DNA of 64,000 nt, taken from positions 1,108,501 through 1,172,500 of the forward strand of contig OZ036017.1 in NCBI GenBank assembly GCA_964035015.1. The letters are read 5' to 3'. The position numbers and the translations under genes were made by a program. Position 1 is the stretch's first letter, and every line of letters starts with the position of its first letter. The stretch comes from Corallium rubrum. Lineage: Eukaryota; Cnidaria; Anthozoa; Scleralcyonacea; Coralliidae. The notes under the pieces are model-generated. The model did no database searches. It was not told the origin of the DNA and saw only the letters and a list, made by a program, of their open reading frames with translations. Shown piece after piece: positions 33,901-47,700 of the stretch.

Positions 33901-36900
33901 CATGTACATTTGATTTTTTCTCAAAATAATAATTTTCTTGTTTTTTAAAACATCAAGAATCCGTTCTAGAATCAGTGCCAGAAAAAGTTTACTTACTTGC
34001 AGACTATTTTTACTCATTTTAAGCAAAAATATTCTTTATTAAATTCTTGTCTAGAATAATATTCTTACTATACTCACTGACAAGAATTATTTTGCTTGTT
34101 TTCAGCAATTCATTATGTAAAACAAGTAATTTTTTTGCTTGAAACAAGAATTCCACGAGAATATTATTTCTTATTTTAAGTAAAATTATTCTTGAAAAAT
34201 TCTAGGTAAGAATTATAAAATTCTTGACAAGATTCTTGGTATGAATATTATTCTTACTATACTGTTTTAAGTATTTTTTTCTCTTAAAATAAGAATCAGG
34301 ATTTTGCTGTGTATTGAACATATTTTTGTCAAAAGCTTGATTGCACTCATTTCTCCATATCTTATACAAGTGTTTGATATTCATAGACAAAATATTTATA
34401 AAAATAAAACAAAACAATAGACTTGTCAGTCCATTGTCTATGCAAAAATGCTATCATAGACCAAGGACCAACCCATTATGTTTTGTTTAAACTTAGATTA
34501 TAATGTTATTAAATAACTTGCTGGTGGAGGTATGCAGTCGTGCACTCTATAGTTGTTACTATTTTTGTATATTGTATATGAATATTTGAAATACAAACTT
34601 TTTTATCACTTGTGCATGGTGGTTGTCTGTTGAGTTATGCTGCTGATTAGAGTATCAGTTGTGGAGCGAGTACATTTTTTTAACACAATAGATGGTCCTC
34701 AAAGATTAGAATAGTCTAAATTATTCCTATTTTTTTATTACCAAAACAGCCCTGAAAAAACAGGCCCTGAAAAGGAATAAAACTTTCCCAAAAGTGTCCA
34801 AAATGGCACTATTATATTGGGGCCAAAACAGCCCTATTAAAAAGGGGCTCTTGCAGAGTTTAAAACAGCCCTTTACGAAGGGCCAAAACAGCCCAAAAAA
34901 GGAGCCAAAATTGGCCTCTTTCAACAGAGCCAAAACGGCCCCATTAAAAGGGGGCCGGCTGAGGGTCACAATTTCGACCCTTATTTTGGGGCCAAATTGG
35001 CTCTTCTAAAATTACTGTGTGGCTCTGAGTTAGTGTGAGGACACAGTAGTGATGATGATGATACTGATGATAACGATAATGACGATGATAGTAATGATAA
35101 CGATGATAATAACGACGACGATAATGATGATGATAACAATGATGTTAATAATGATGACGATAATGATGGTAATGATAATGATAACGATGATGATAACGAT
35201 GATATTAATGATAAGGATGATAATAATGACGACCATAATGGCGATAATGATGATAGCAATGATGATGATGATGACGACAATGATCATATTTGAAAATAAA
35301 ACTGAAAAAAGAAACACATGCACGAGATTGCAAATAAATTTTGCATGGGATTCTCGAATCTCTGCGTTTTTACTCCAGACAATTGTATTCTCGTGTCTGT
35401 AGGAAAATCTAATGATCTCTTAAACCATTAGTGAAAATATTTCAATACTTACAGACAAAGAGTCTTCGCCAATTTTGCTACTTCCCACCGCAAGAATGTT
35501 GGGAGAGTAAAACTGCAAGTGCATTGACTGAGCTTGACACGTGTCGACCATGAAAAATATCTCATGGTATCTGAAGCACAATAAACAATAGAAATATAGA
35601 TTACGAATTTCACATAGCAAAAGTACAGTACCTCAGAATGACAGAAAGGAGATATTTTAACTACGAAAATGTTTGAATGAATACATTTCAGGACAAGAAA
35701 AGTGTCCGAAATTTTTCCGTCCAAACAAAATCACAGTCCGAAAGAAAAATTTGGTCGTCCGTTTTAGTGTTTTACCTTTGTTTTTGCCACATTTGCTCAA
35801 ATGCATCTGCTAGTTCAATACTTGAGATCTCTTCAGCATCTTGAAATTTTAGAAAGCCATCACCACCATGACCAGTCATGTAGACCAAGATGTTGCTACG
35901 ATCATCTGAGAGGAGTCTTTTGGAGCGAGGAACACTGGATGGTAATCGTCCTAAAATGTTATTATATAGAATGTGTTATCAAGAAAATCACGAGAAAATT
36001 ACTGATATGGAATAACGAAAAATCGCATGGAGTCTGAGACCTTTCACAGATCAGCTGCTGACATTAATCTTTTTAGAAAAATTATTCGAAATGTGAATAT
36101 TGATTAGTATTCTGTATGTATTATCACACACAGTTATTATACACACAGTACAGTATGTGGAGATTTACATTTAAATTTGGATTTACATTTAGATTAGATT
36201 TACATTTAGAATTACATTTAGATTTACATGTAGATTTACATTTTGATTCACATCCAGATTTACATTTATACTTACATTTAGATTTACATCTACTGTAGAT
36301 TTACATCTACATTTAGATTTACACTTGGATTTACATTGAGATTTACATCTAGATTCACATCTAGATTCACATTTACTGTAGATTTACATTTATATTTATA
36401 TTTATATTTAGAATTACATTTTGATTCACATTTAGATTTACATTTAGATTTACATCTAGATTTAGATGTACATTTAGATTTACATTTAGATTTAGATTTA
36501 CATTTAGATTTACATTTACATTCACATTTACATTTGGATTTACATTTACCTTTAAATTTCACTTATATTTATATTTACATTTTTTACATTTAGATTTACA
36601 TTTGGATTTACATTTAGATTTACATTTAGATTTACATTTACATTTAGATTTACATTTAGATTTACAATTAGATTTACATTCACATTTTACATTTACATTT
36701 GGATTTACATTTAGCTTTAAATTTCATTTATATTTATATTTACATTTTTTACATTTACTGTAGATTTATATTTACATTTACATTTGGATTTTCAATTAGA
36801 TTAACATTTATAGATTTACATTTAGATTTACATTTAGATTTGCATTGAGATTTACATCTAGATTCACATCTAGATTCACATTTACTGTAGATTTACATTT

Positions 36901-39900
36901 ATATTTATATTTATATTTAGAATTGCATTTTGATTCACATTTAGATTTACATTTAGATTTACATCTAGATTTAGATGTACATTTAGATTTACATTTAGAT
37001 TTACATTTAGATTTACATTTAGATTTACATTTAGATTTACATTTACATTCACATTTGGATTTACATTTACCGTTAAATTTCATTTATATTTATATTTACA
37101 TTTTTTACATTTAGATTTACATTTGGATTTACATTTAGATTTACATTTAGATTTACATTTAGATTTACATTTAGATTTACATTTAGATTTACAATTAGAT
37201 TTACATTCACATTTTACATTTACATTTGGATTTACATTTAGCTTTAAATTTCATTTATATTTATATTTACATTTTTTACATTTACTGTAGATTTATATTT
37301 ACATTTACATTTGGATTTTCAATTAGATTAACATTTATAGATTTACATTTAGATTTACATTTAGATTTACACTTTAGATTTGCATTGAAATTTACATCTA
37401 GATTCACATCTAGATTCACATTTACTGTAGATTTACATTTATATTTATATTTATATTTAGAATTACATTTTGATTCACATTTAGATTTACATTTAGATTT
37501 ACATCTAGATTTAGATGTACATTTAGATTTACATTTAGATTTACATTTAGATTTACATTTAGATTTACATTTACATTCACATTTACATTTGGATTTACAT
37601 TTACCTTTAAATTTCACTTATATTTATATTTACATTTTTTACATTTAGATTTACATTTACTGTAGATTTACATTTAGATTTACATTTAGATTTACATTTA
37701 GATTTACATTTAGATTTACATTTAGATTTACAATTAGATTTACATTCACATTTTACATTTCCATTTGGATTTACATTTAGCTTTAAATTTCATTTATATT
37801 TATATTTACATTTTTTACATTTACTGTAGATTTATATTTACATTTACATTTGGATTTTCAATTAGATTAACATTTATAGATTTACATTTAGATTTACATT
37901 TAGATTTACACTTTAGATTTGCATTTACATATATATTTAGATATGTATTTATAATTACATTTAGATTTACATTTTAGATTTACACTTAGAATTACATTTA
38001 GATTATACTGTATTTATATTAAATTTACTTAGAATTTATTTAGAACTACATTTAACTACATTTAGAATACATCTACATTTACATAAACACATTTAGATTT
38101 ACATTTAGATTAACGTTTTTGATTTACATTTAGATTTACATTTAAAATTACATTTAAATTTACATTTAGAATAAATCTACATTTAGATTTACATTTGGAT
38201 TTACATTTAGATTTACACTGAGATTTACATTTACGTTTAGATTTACATCTAAATTCAGACGAACATTTACATTTACAATTAGATTTACATTTACGTCTAT
38301 ATTTACATTTAGATTTACAACTACTTTAGATTTAGTTTACACTGAGCTTTACATTTAGACTTACATTTAGAATTACATTTACATCTACATGACATGTACA
38401 TCTTCTACACCTACATTTAGATTTACATTTACATTTAGATTTACATTTAGACTTACATTTAGATTTACATTTAAATTAACATTTAAAATACATTCCACAA
38501 TTAAATTTACATTTATATTGCATTTACATTTACATTTAAGTAGATTTAGATTTAGATTAACATTTACATTTACAGTTAGATTTACATTTACGTTTAGATT
38601 TACATTTGGATTTACGTTTAGATTTACATTAAATTTACATTTAGATTTACATTTAGACTTATATTTAGATTTACATTTATGTTTACATTTACAATTACAT
38701 TTAGATTACAATTAAATTTAATTTACATTTAGAATCACATTTAAATTTACTGATTTAGAATATATATAAATTTACATCACATATATATTTAGATTTACAT
38801 CTAGATTAAATCTACATTTACATTCTACATTTAGTTTAGTTTAGTTTAGTTTAGTTTAGTTTAGTTTAGATTAACATTCAGAAATACATTTAGATTTACA
38901 TTCAGATTCACATTTCGATTTACATTTAGACTTCTATCTAAATCTACATTTACATTTACATGTACATTAAGATTTAAATTTACATTTAGATTTGCATTTA
39001 GATTTTGATTTAGATTTGCATTAACATTTGATTGCACCTACATTTATATTTAAATAATACATTTAAATAATTTGATTTCTCGCGTTGGAAAACAAATTCA
39101 ATATTTTTCGCACTGCTATAAAATGATTTATTCCAAAATTAAAATACAAAGTTTATCTCAAAATAGTTTATTTTTTTACTGTATATACATATACTGTAAA
39201 GATACATTATATATAGGAATTAAATATAGACTAGCCAAAGCAATTGAAGAAAGAAATGATAAACCTGTACCTGTGATTACTCTTATAAAGTTTTCTACAG
39301 TGACCTACAGTAGAATAGATAGGACAGACACTTAATCTTCAATTCAACGTAATTCAATACTTAAGCTAAAATAATAAAATAAAGACTTCTTATCCAAGTG
39401 CAAAGTCTGTACTAGAAAAACAGAGTCACAATCGCTTACCTCGTAGCCTCGATAGTCCACCTCTACATCATCCCCATAAACATTAGTTTCCTGGTTTGAA
39501 TTACTAAAAACAGTTCCTAAAGAAAAAGATACCTATAGTATAACATAAACTAAAACAATCCAGTCAAGCTGTAAGTACAAACTTTCAAGCCTACAAATTT
39601 CTTTTTCAAAAATATGACAATACTCTATATAATAATGTACTATTAAATTTTTGGGCAGGTTTTTATCCAAAGTTTATCAAACAAAGCGTATTAAATTTTT
39701 TTGGTTTCAACGCCTTTTTTAGCGCATTCCTGCCTGGACCAGCCAAAAACGGCCCCTTTACTATTTTATTCTGTCTAATGCCACACAGTTTTATTCGCCA
39801 AAGAGAAATCATTAGCTAGGCAAGTGGCCCCCTTGATAAGAAAAATCGTCTGGTGTTATCGTTAAACGGAGTACATCGTCTGGCACAGCTGACTAAAATC

Positions 39901-41746
39901 ATTTGGTATTACAGTAGACAGAGTAAAATCATCTGGCATTACACAGAAGTTTACTGGTTCTAAATAAACTAATCATATTGATTTGTTACCTGGCCTGGGA
40001 TTTCGTGCATTGCATGCCATATCATCAGCTAGCATTAATATTATGTGGCTATAAAATAATTGCAAATATTCAATATTAAGTTAATAATTAAACAAACAGC
40101 ACTAATCATTATTCGATTTATTTCTGTCTTCCTTTTAATTGGTTGAGAGACCGCAATGTCACCTGCAAATAACTGCTTACAAATAACAGACTGCTCATGC
40201 GCATTAGCGGGAAATGTTGTTTTGCAGCAAATGATATTTTGCTCATGCGCGTTACACTCAATTTCGGCAAACGTAAATTGCTCGTTCAGACACCTTAGCG
40301 CTCGAAATAACGGAAAGTCAGAGGGTCACTGACCCAAATCAGTTACGTCAGATCAGCATGACCAAATTTTTTCAACAATTATTTTCTTGACCATTTTAAT
40401 TGTAAAACTCTTTTTCAAATCACCTCGAGATTCTTTGGTCCGTGCTCCATTTACTTTGAATTCCTTTTTTCCCCTTTCAGCTACTGAATTCTTCACAATT
40501 ATTGCCGCTCTACATTTATGGTGCCTGTGAATCATCGTTATGCACTCTTCTCACTAAAACGTCACTTTATGGCTTTCTCTGCAAGCAACTGAGCTAAGCA
40601 AGTATTGAAAATGGCCGACGATGCCAATTCATCTGAACAAGAAATTGTAGTTAAGTATTGTCATAATCAGATTGAATATAAATGCTTAAATTAAGGAAAA
40701 AGGGTTGACCGCTCAAATTCCATATCTGACCCCCAAATTAACGTATGACCGGTCATGCTAACCACCGACCTTTCTAGCTATTTCGAGTGTTGAGTCAAAT
40801 AAAAAATAAATCAAATAATAAAACAATTATTGAACTCGGTTTTCACAAAATATTGTGATTTGTCAGTGTCTCACATTTCGGCTATTTGTCTCTGCCTTCC
40901 GCATTTGCAATAATTGATCTGTTCGCTACCGACATATCACGATATTTTGCTCAACCTCGTCCAATAATTGTTAATTGATAAAATATAATATATACAGTAC
41001 TGTACGTTAAGAGGGCAGCCTACCTTTTATAAGTACCTAGTATTTTCAACATGATTGGCAATTAATTCTTTAAACGTTTTCATGGCGATAAAGTAATATA
41101 AATAAGTTTTGTGGAAACACCACGTAAAATATTTCTTTGCTAAGCTTTCGGCCTGTTGACTCAGGCCTTCATCAGAGCAATGACAACAAGTTGTTGGCTC
41201 ACGTCATTTATAAACTAAGCAACTGATCAATTAAATCACGTAAGAATACAATGGCGTATCACGTTAATTTTATTAATTAGAAAACAAAATCAAGAATGTT
41301 CTCCGAATAGGGCACGCCACGTGCTATTTAATGGCTGTCCCTCCTGAGAAATAGTGTGATGTTTGGCGATCTCAATGGATTCTCTAGTTCTTCGCGTGAA
41401 GTATTGCTTGTCGCTGGCTAAGAGTGATGACTCTTCCCACTTAACACGATGGTCATACTTCCAAGCGTGTTTGGCAACAGCAGACTTTTCTTGTTGCGCT
41501 TTTATGCAACATGTCTTGTGTTCCTTCAGGCGAGTTGAGAGATTCCTTCCCGTTTCTCCGATGTATACCAAGCCACACTCACAAGGAATGCGATACAGTC
41601 CAGGCTTAAATAAGCTATCCACTTCATCTTTATGTGTGAAAAGTACCTTGCTCTGATGAAGGCCTGAGTCAACAGGCCGAAAGCTTAGCAAAGAAATATT
41701 TTACGTGGTGTTTCCACAAAACTTATTTATATGATTGGCAATGTTG

Positions 41747-41778
<32 letters not shown>

Positions 41779-44700
41779 TACATACAGTATTTATAAAAAA
41801 GGTTGCATATTTACGCACGCTGTGATTGGTCAATTACCGTGTTTAGATCAGGCTATGCAAACACGGTTGTGACATCACGGCACATTTCTTAATCTTATTT
41901 CATAAACGAAATAGAAAATGGATGCCCTGTGTTTATATAACCTGATGCAAACACTCGATTGAATTTGGGAGAATTCGAAAACCTCGCCTACGGCTTGGAT
42001 TCACATAAACTTTCGAATTCTCCCAACTCACTCTCGTGTTTGCATCAGGCTATATAAACACGGGCGGCCATTTTGTATTTCTTAAGTAATATATCATACA
42101 CGAAAAGCCGTTTACTATCTGATTTGAAAACACCGAGAAGTGTGTTGAAAAACGAGACGATAGCCCAGTTTTTTAACTCAATTCGAGGTGTTTTTAAATC
42201 AGATAATAAACGGATTCTGAGTGTATCAGTGTATGGTATAGCTTCTCAAACAAATCAGTATTTAAAGAGAAATTTGAGGTAAAACTTGTCTTAATTTATG
42301 GGGGTTTATTACCACATCTCAGTAACTGATTTCCATTATGTTTTCCTCATGAATTATAAAAATAAGTTTGAGAAATATATATAAAGCACTGGTGGTAGTA
42401 TCAAAAGAGTACAGTATATGCGCCACTATACACTTAATGTCTGCTCCCGAGGGAAACAGTTAGTTTTGTTTTCCCGAGAGTCTTGATATTTCCCGAGACG
42501 AAGTCGAGGGAAACATCGAGACTCGAGGGAAAACAAAACTAACTGTTTCCCAAGGGAGCAGACATTAAGTGGTTTGTTATACAGGGTGTATAAAAAAAAA
42601 GGCTACCCTTAGAAAATATAATTAACATTCTTTTCAAATAACCTATTGTATATTGACAGCCCTGTGGTCAGTTGAACCATTTTTAATCGAACTGATATGA
42701 ATATAATTAACATTTTTATTTCAGTTATGCTCCTTCATACGTTTAGAAGTTATCGTAATTTCCCAGGTGTATACGACCATTTGTTTTTTACGCATCCGTG
42801 ACTTCAGAGGTGTCCAGGGCTGTCAATATACAATAGGTTATTTGAAAAGAATGTTAATTATATTTTCTAAGGGTAGCCTTTTTTTTGATACACCCTGTAT
42901 AGCTTGACTTTCACTGAATAATTTCGACGTTTATCAAGGGAAAGTAGACAAACGAAAAGACAAACTGAAAGACTTACCAAAACATTTCGCCTGGCTCTGT
43001 AATTTCACATCAAACAAACAAATATGAGTCTCAGAACAAAAGAACAGCAATACATTTCTCCAGTTAATCTTCACACATGCTTTGAAGACCTATAAATATT
43101 CTTTTTTTCTTAACAAACGAGCTTTTGTTTATAGGAAACCGTGAAGAGTTCAAAGTTCTAGCGGTCAACAATTGAAAACTTATTGACCGAGCAGGCAATA
43201 AGTTCTCAATTATTGCCGCTCGGTAGACATTGAAATTTAGCTAAGGTCATGTGACCACAAACCAACCAATGACAGTCATCGTTGTATCCAGTGAAACTCT
43301 AGCTATATAACAATAATGGTTATTAACCACATGTACAGTAATTAGCTTTTGGTCTTAAAGGTCAACTCAAGGCAAATTATTTTTCCGGCTTGTTTTATGC
43401 GCCAAAGTAAGTATTCTAAAAAAAGCGTGTTGTATAAAGAGTCTGGCACTAGCAAGTTTGCGACGTAAACAGTTGAACCTGGACGATTGAAATCATAAGA
43501 AAAGCTGATTTATGATGAATATAACTTGTGCAAGTTTCCAACCCCGCATGTATTAAAGTATTTGGCACTTTTTGAGTGTGTTTACTTTAATGGATCGTAA
43601 AATCGTTCCTCCGTTTACGTCATACACTTGCTACTGCCAGACTCTTTATACGACACGACGTTTTATGAAAATGCTTCAAAATTCATCGGTACAACATCCC
43701 AAAATTAACGGGGGAAAAATTCAATTCAATTTTTTTCCATCATATTCGGGTTCTACGTGCTTTAATACACATAAACTAGAAGTTTTTATCAAAAGTGAAG
43801 TGCTGCGAGTTGCTACCATTTACTATTTAGTAGTAAAATACTTGTTATCGTCCGAAGCATTTTCAATTAAAGAGCTTAAGCATGCAACGTTTTCCTCAAC
43901 ATGGACGTCACGCGTGTGGAATCGAGCCATTAAAGAGTGATGGCGTCAGCACTCTTGCTTGAAGTGAAGAACGGCAACCTATGCAGTTTTAGGTTGTTGA
44001 TTTGCAGCAATAACGGCTGTTGCCATGTTTGGTGGCTCAATTTTGTGCGCGTGACGTGGGTGTTGACAGTAACGTCGCATGCTTAAAATGTTAAGTGAAA
44101 TCATCTGGCACAATGGTGTGGAATGTCATATAAAAATTAATGAACAAAGACTCGTATAAATACACTGTCTGCCCCTCGAAATGTCGCTTAGCCCATGGCC
44201 AGAAATACGCGACATTTGAGTCTGCAAGACATGTGTATTTGTCAGCGTTTTACGTGATAGCGCATGAGTATTTGGAATATTCCCTGATATACGATCCTGC
44301 AAATTCCCGATATCCCGCTGCTCCTCGTCTGGCTTCGGCCTCCTTCGCATTGTCCAAAAGTAGTTCAAAACCTATAACTCAGCGGCAAATATGTCTAAAA
44401 TAATGCGTGCGTCGATTTTGAAACCATGGTAAATCAAACAAGCAGACAACAAGCCAGAAAATCGCGGAGTTATGGCCATTTTAAGTAAAACGAAGTCGTT
44501 TAGCGGACATGGATGCTCTAAACTACCTTTAAAACAACTAGGCAGGGACAAGGGAAGGTAAGGTAATATTTTATCGTTTTTATATCATTCGAAACCGTAA
44601 GAATCCCATCTTGCCGGAACAAGCTTCGCATGTAGGAATTTGTGTTGTTTATAACGTGCAGCGAAGGTTTTTCGCAGGGAATTTTGCAGCTTTTCATGCT

Positions 44701-47700
44701 TGTTGTTAACTAATCTACTACAATCTCGCCCGTAATGTTGAATTTCTCGGGGACAAGGTCTATCGGCATCGACATGGCATAATTTTAGGCTTATTTTGTT
44801 CGCAAGCATTTGTTTGCCCGAATTCGATCTTCGCATTTCAAGAATCGTAGTTTATTTCGGCATTTGTAATACAATTTACTATAAATATTGGGAGTCGGGC
44901 GGGTATTGCGTAAACACTAAGTCGCTCATTTCTGGCTATGCATTTGTGGCCTTGATATATACTTCCAACAACAAATAGAGTTGTGTTTGATATAATAGTA
45001 TAGTAGAAAAATACACTTCTCTTTAATAAATCAATATATTCCAGCGCCAAACGATGCCAGGCGTAGCGTAGCGCCCAATTTAATAATGCCTGCCGCTGAT
45101 CGGTAGACATTGCGTATACCGAAGATCATCGCCCACGAAATCCTAAATCGAGTTTGTGAACGCATATAAACTCGGCCCAGACCTCGTCAAGATTAGTGAG
45201 CTGCTCGCCTTACGGCTCGCAGCAAAAAGCGAAAAATGTAAGCATTTTCTTTCATCAAAAATTCCTACAACATGCAGTTTGACCAAGTAAAATGCCAAAT
45301 ATTATTTTTAATACACACGGTTCATTCCAAATGTTAAGTAATTTCACCTGTCTGGTATCCCCAGTCTCTTGACACTCCGGTAGATTGCTAGACTGTTGGC
45401 AACATGGCGATAATTAAACCAAAATCTTGATGTGCAAACCTTCAAAAAAATATTTAAATTAGTGCTAAATATTTGACTTTAGGAAGACTATAGGCACTTG
45501 TACAATAGTTACATTTCCTTTGAAGTGATATGCTGTTGTTTAAGACAAGCAATGTTATGAATGATATATGAAAAGTTATTTTTTAAGTCATGAGTTATTT
45601 AGAAGTTGTTTCAAACATAGAGGGAATGACTCTGAAATCATTTTCTGCCTGCACAGTTGACCAAAATTTTTCAAACAATGAGGGCAAATGGGATATATTG
45701 GCACTTAGAATCTGGTATCCCTCCTTCAACACCCGTTGAACAAACTTTATAAAATAACCGGAAGTAAATGAACGACAACACGCACTCTGATTGGCTATTG
45801 GGTCAAACAAGCGTGCCATTATAACTCCATAACGGCACGGCACACGAGATACTTCGCGACGATTTTGTCGTTTTTGATGAATTTTATGTGGATTTAATCA
45901 TCAACGAAAGTCAAAAATTACTTGGATATATGTCTAATCACGTAATTAACACAGCAGAATGTTTTCAGTGCAACTTTAAGTGCATTTTCATCGCTAAAAT
46001 CCCCGACGTGTTGTACGGGGCCACGCGTGGCGCTAAATGGTAACAAATTCGTCCTGAGACAAGTAATCTCAGCCTAGACATAGGCTTTTCCATTGGCTGA
46101 GGTGTGGCCTATGGGACTGGGAACTAAATTCGCTTCATGACGTAGGCAGAGTTAATGCTCCGGAAAAGCCTAGTAGATTTGCCAAATCCAAGCCAAATCC
46201 CAGACCACTGTATTTATTCATTTTTCTCACAGTTGCAAGTCTTATAACCATTGGCATCGAGCAACCACTTAAATATCAAATCTATATTTCAGTAATTTCA
46301 CAACCATAATATTAAGTTAAAATGATGTTTAGCAATTGTCCTCTGATCGATTCCTATCAACTCCACGCTCTGGATTCGACTATTTATAGACACATGAAAA
46401 TATGACATCTTTCAAGTGTAAAATACTCCGAGCAAACCCTTTCAGAATCATCTTCAGAGAAACATCAACAGAAAATCATGAAGCATTGACCATGCATGTG
46501 CCTTCATTTGACATAAAATGCATTCGATTCGTTCGGGAAATCAAATAACTTTCACAGAATGGCAGAAATATTCAATTTATATCGTAAATGCTTCAACAAT
46601 ACCTTGAACTTCCATTAACTCGACAAAAATATCAATAACTTGAGATTTGGCGCCACCAACTTTGAGAATCTAGAGTGGGGCAGTTTTGGGCAGTTTTGAA
46701 TTGGGAAATCTACTAGGCCTTCTATTTCCCGTTGTCTCTCCCCAGTCCCCTCGGCCATCCCAGCCTCAAATTTATAATTCCCAAAAAGGAAATAGAAGGC
46801 CTAGGTCTAGGCTGAGGTAATCTGTTTTTTTGCTTACTTTTATTGGGTTTATTGACAATTTAAAGTCATTATTTTATAAAAGAAATAAAAAACTTAGTCG
46901 CTGTGCGATTATCGAGTTATAATGCACTCGAGAAGCTAGTAAAACACTCGGCTATCGCCTCGTGCTTTACACGCATCTCTCGTGCATTATAACTCGATGA
47001 TCGCACGCGACACGTTTTTTATTTCTTAAATAATCAACGGGTACTACGCAGGATACTCTCAATATAATACCCAGCCATCATTGAAAGTATGATTAATGTG
47101 TATTGTATAACTTTTATTAGAGTACAGAAAAATAAGTAAAGTTATATATTTTTAGAATGCATGCGTCAAGATCTGCTCAAGTATGATATCAAATTCTAAT
47201 TTTATCCATTGATTTAAAAAATATATTAATTTTTCACGACTTTCAATCTTGTAACAAATGAAGTGAATTTTAGTTCGACTTATTCTAATTGGTCTTCAAA
47301 ATGATTAATGGAGTTTGCATACTATGAAAGTGTTATAACAGCAAAATAGTTATATATTTTGTTGCCATTTCACTTGATTTCACTACAGCTTCACAGCGTG
47401 GCCATGGCATGCTTTCAAAGTTAATGTATTTTTTAAACCAATAACAAAATTAGAATTGGATATCATATTTGAGCAGATATTGACGCATGCATTCTAAAAT
47501 ATATCACTTTACATATTTTTCTTTTCTCGAATAATAGTTATTCCACATTAACCATATTTTTAATGATGGCCACTCTTTTTTGTTCACTCCCTGTATATAT
47601 AATAGACCGCGCACGCCACTGGGGAAATTGAAGCCAGCGGCCGCCGTCCTACGGCGCTAAAAAATTCGATTTACTTAATTTTACCGTGCCGTGTTCGACG

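Larger units (their letters stand above)
30224..35019. mobile_element. 4.8-kb fold-back-like structure
   Basis: Left end GTAATTTTAGTAGAGCCAAT then TTGGCCCC matches the complement of the right end (GGGGCCAAATTGGCTCTTCT then AAAATTAC). Both ends continue into arrays of GGGGCTGTTTTGGCCCC-type words: 30265-30890 on the left and 34745-34990 on the right, in opposite orientation. The interior (30900-34740) carries a possible exon pair and an unclassified inverted-repeat element. No target duplication is clear, so boundaries are provisional. Confidence 0.55.
41063..41730 (-). mobile_element. Penelope-like element with inverted ends, 12-bp TSD
   Basis: A direct repeat ATGATTGGCAAT flanks the element (41051-41062 and 41731-41742). 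The 3' terminal segment (about 41098-41180) recurs inverted at 41655-41737, including AAGTTTTGTGGAAACACC and the hammerhead motif. Between them is the GIY-YIG coding fragment. A 5'-truncated Penelope insertion capped by an inverted terminal repeat explains this. It lies in PIGK intron 2. Confidence 0.8.

Noticed and set aside
36116..38715. Open frames of 60-140 codons with Lys-Cys-Lys-Ser or Leu-His-Leu-Asp repeats
   Set aside because: They are translations of the 12-bp satellite, open on both strands because 12 is divisible by three.
43572..43940. 122-codon plus-strand frame
   Set aside because: No recognisable family, it lies opposite a PIGK intron in repeat-like DNA, and has no splice or promoter support.
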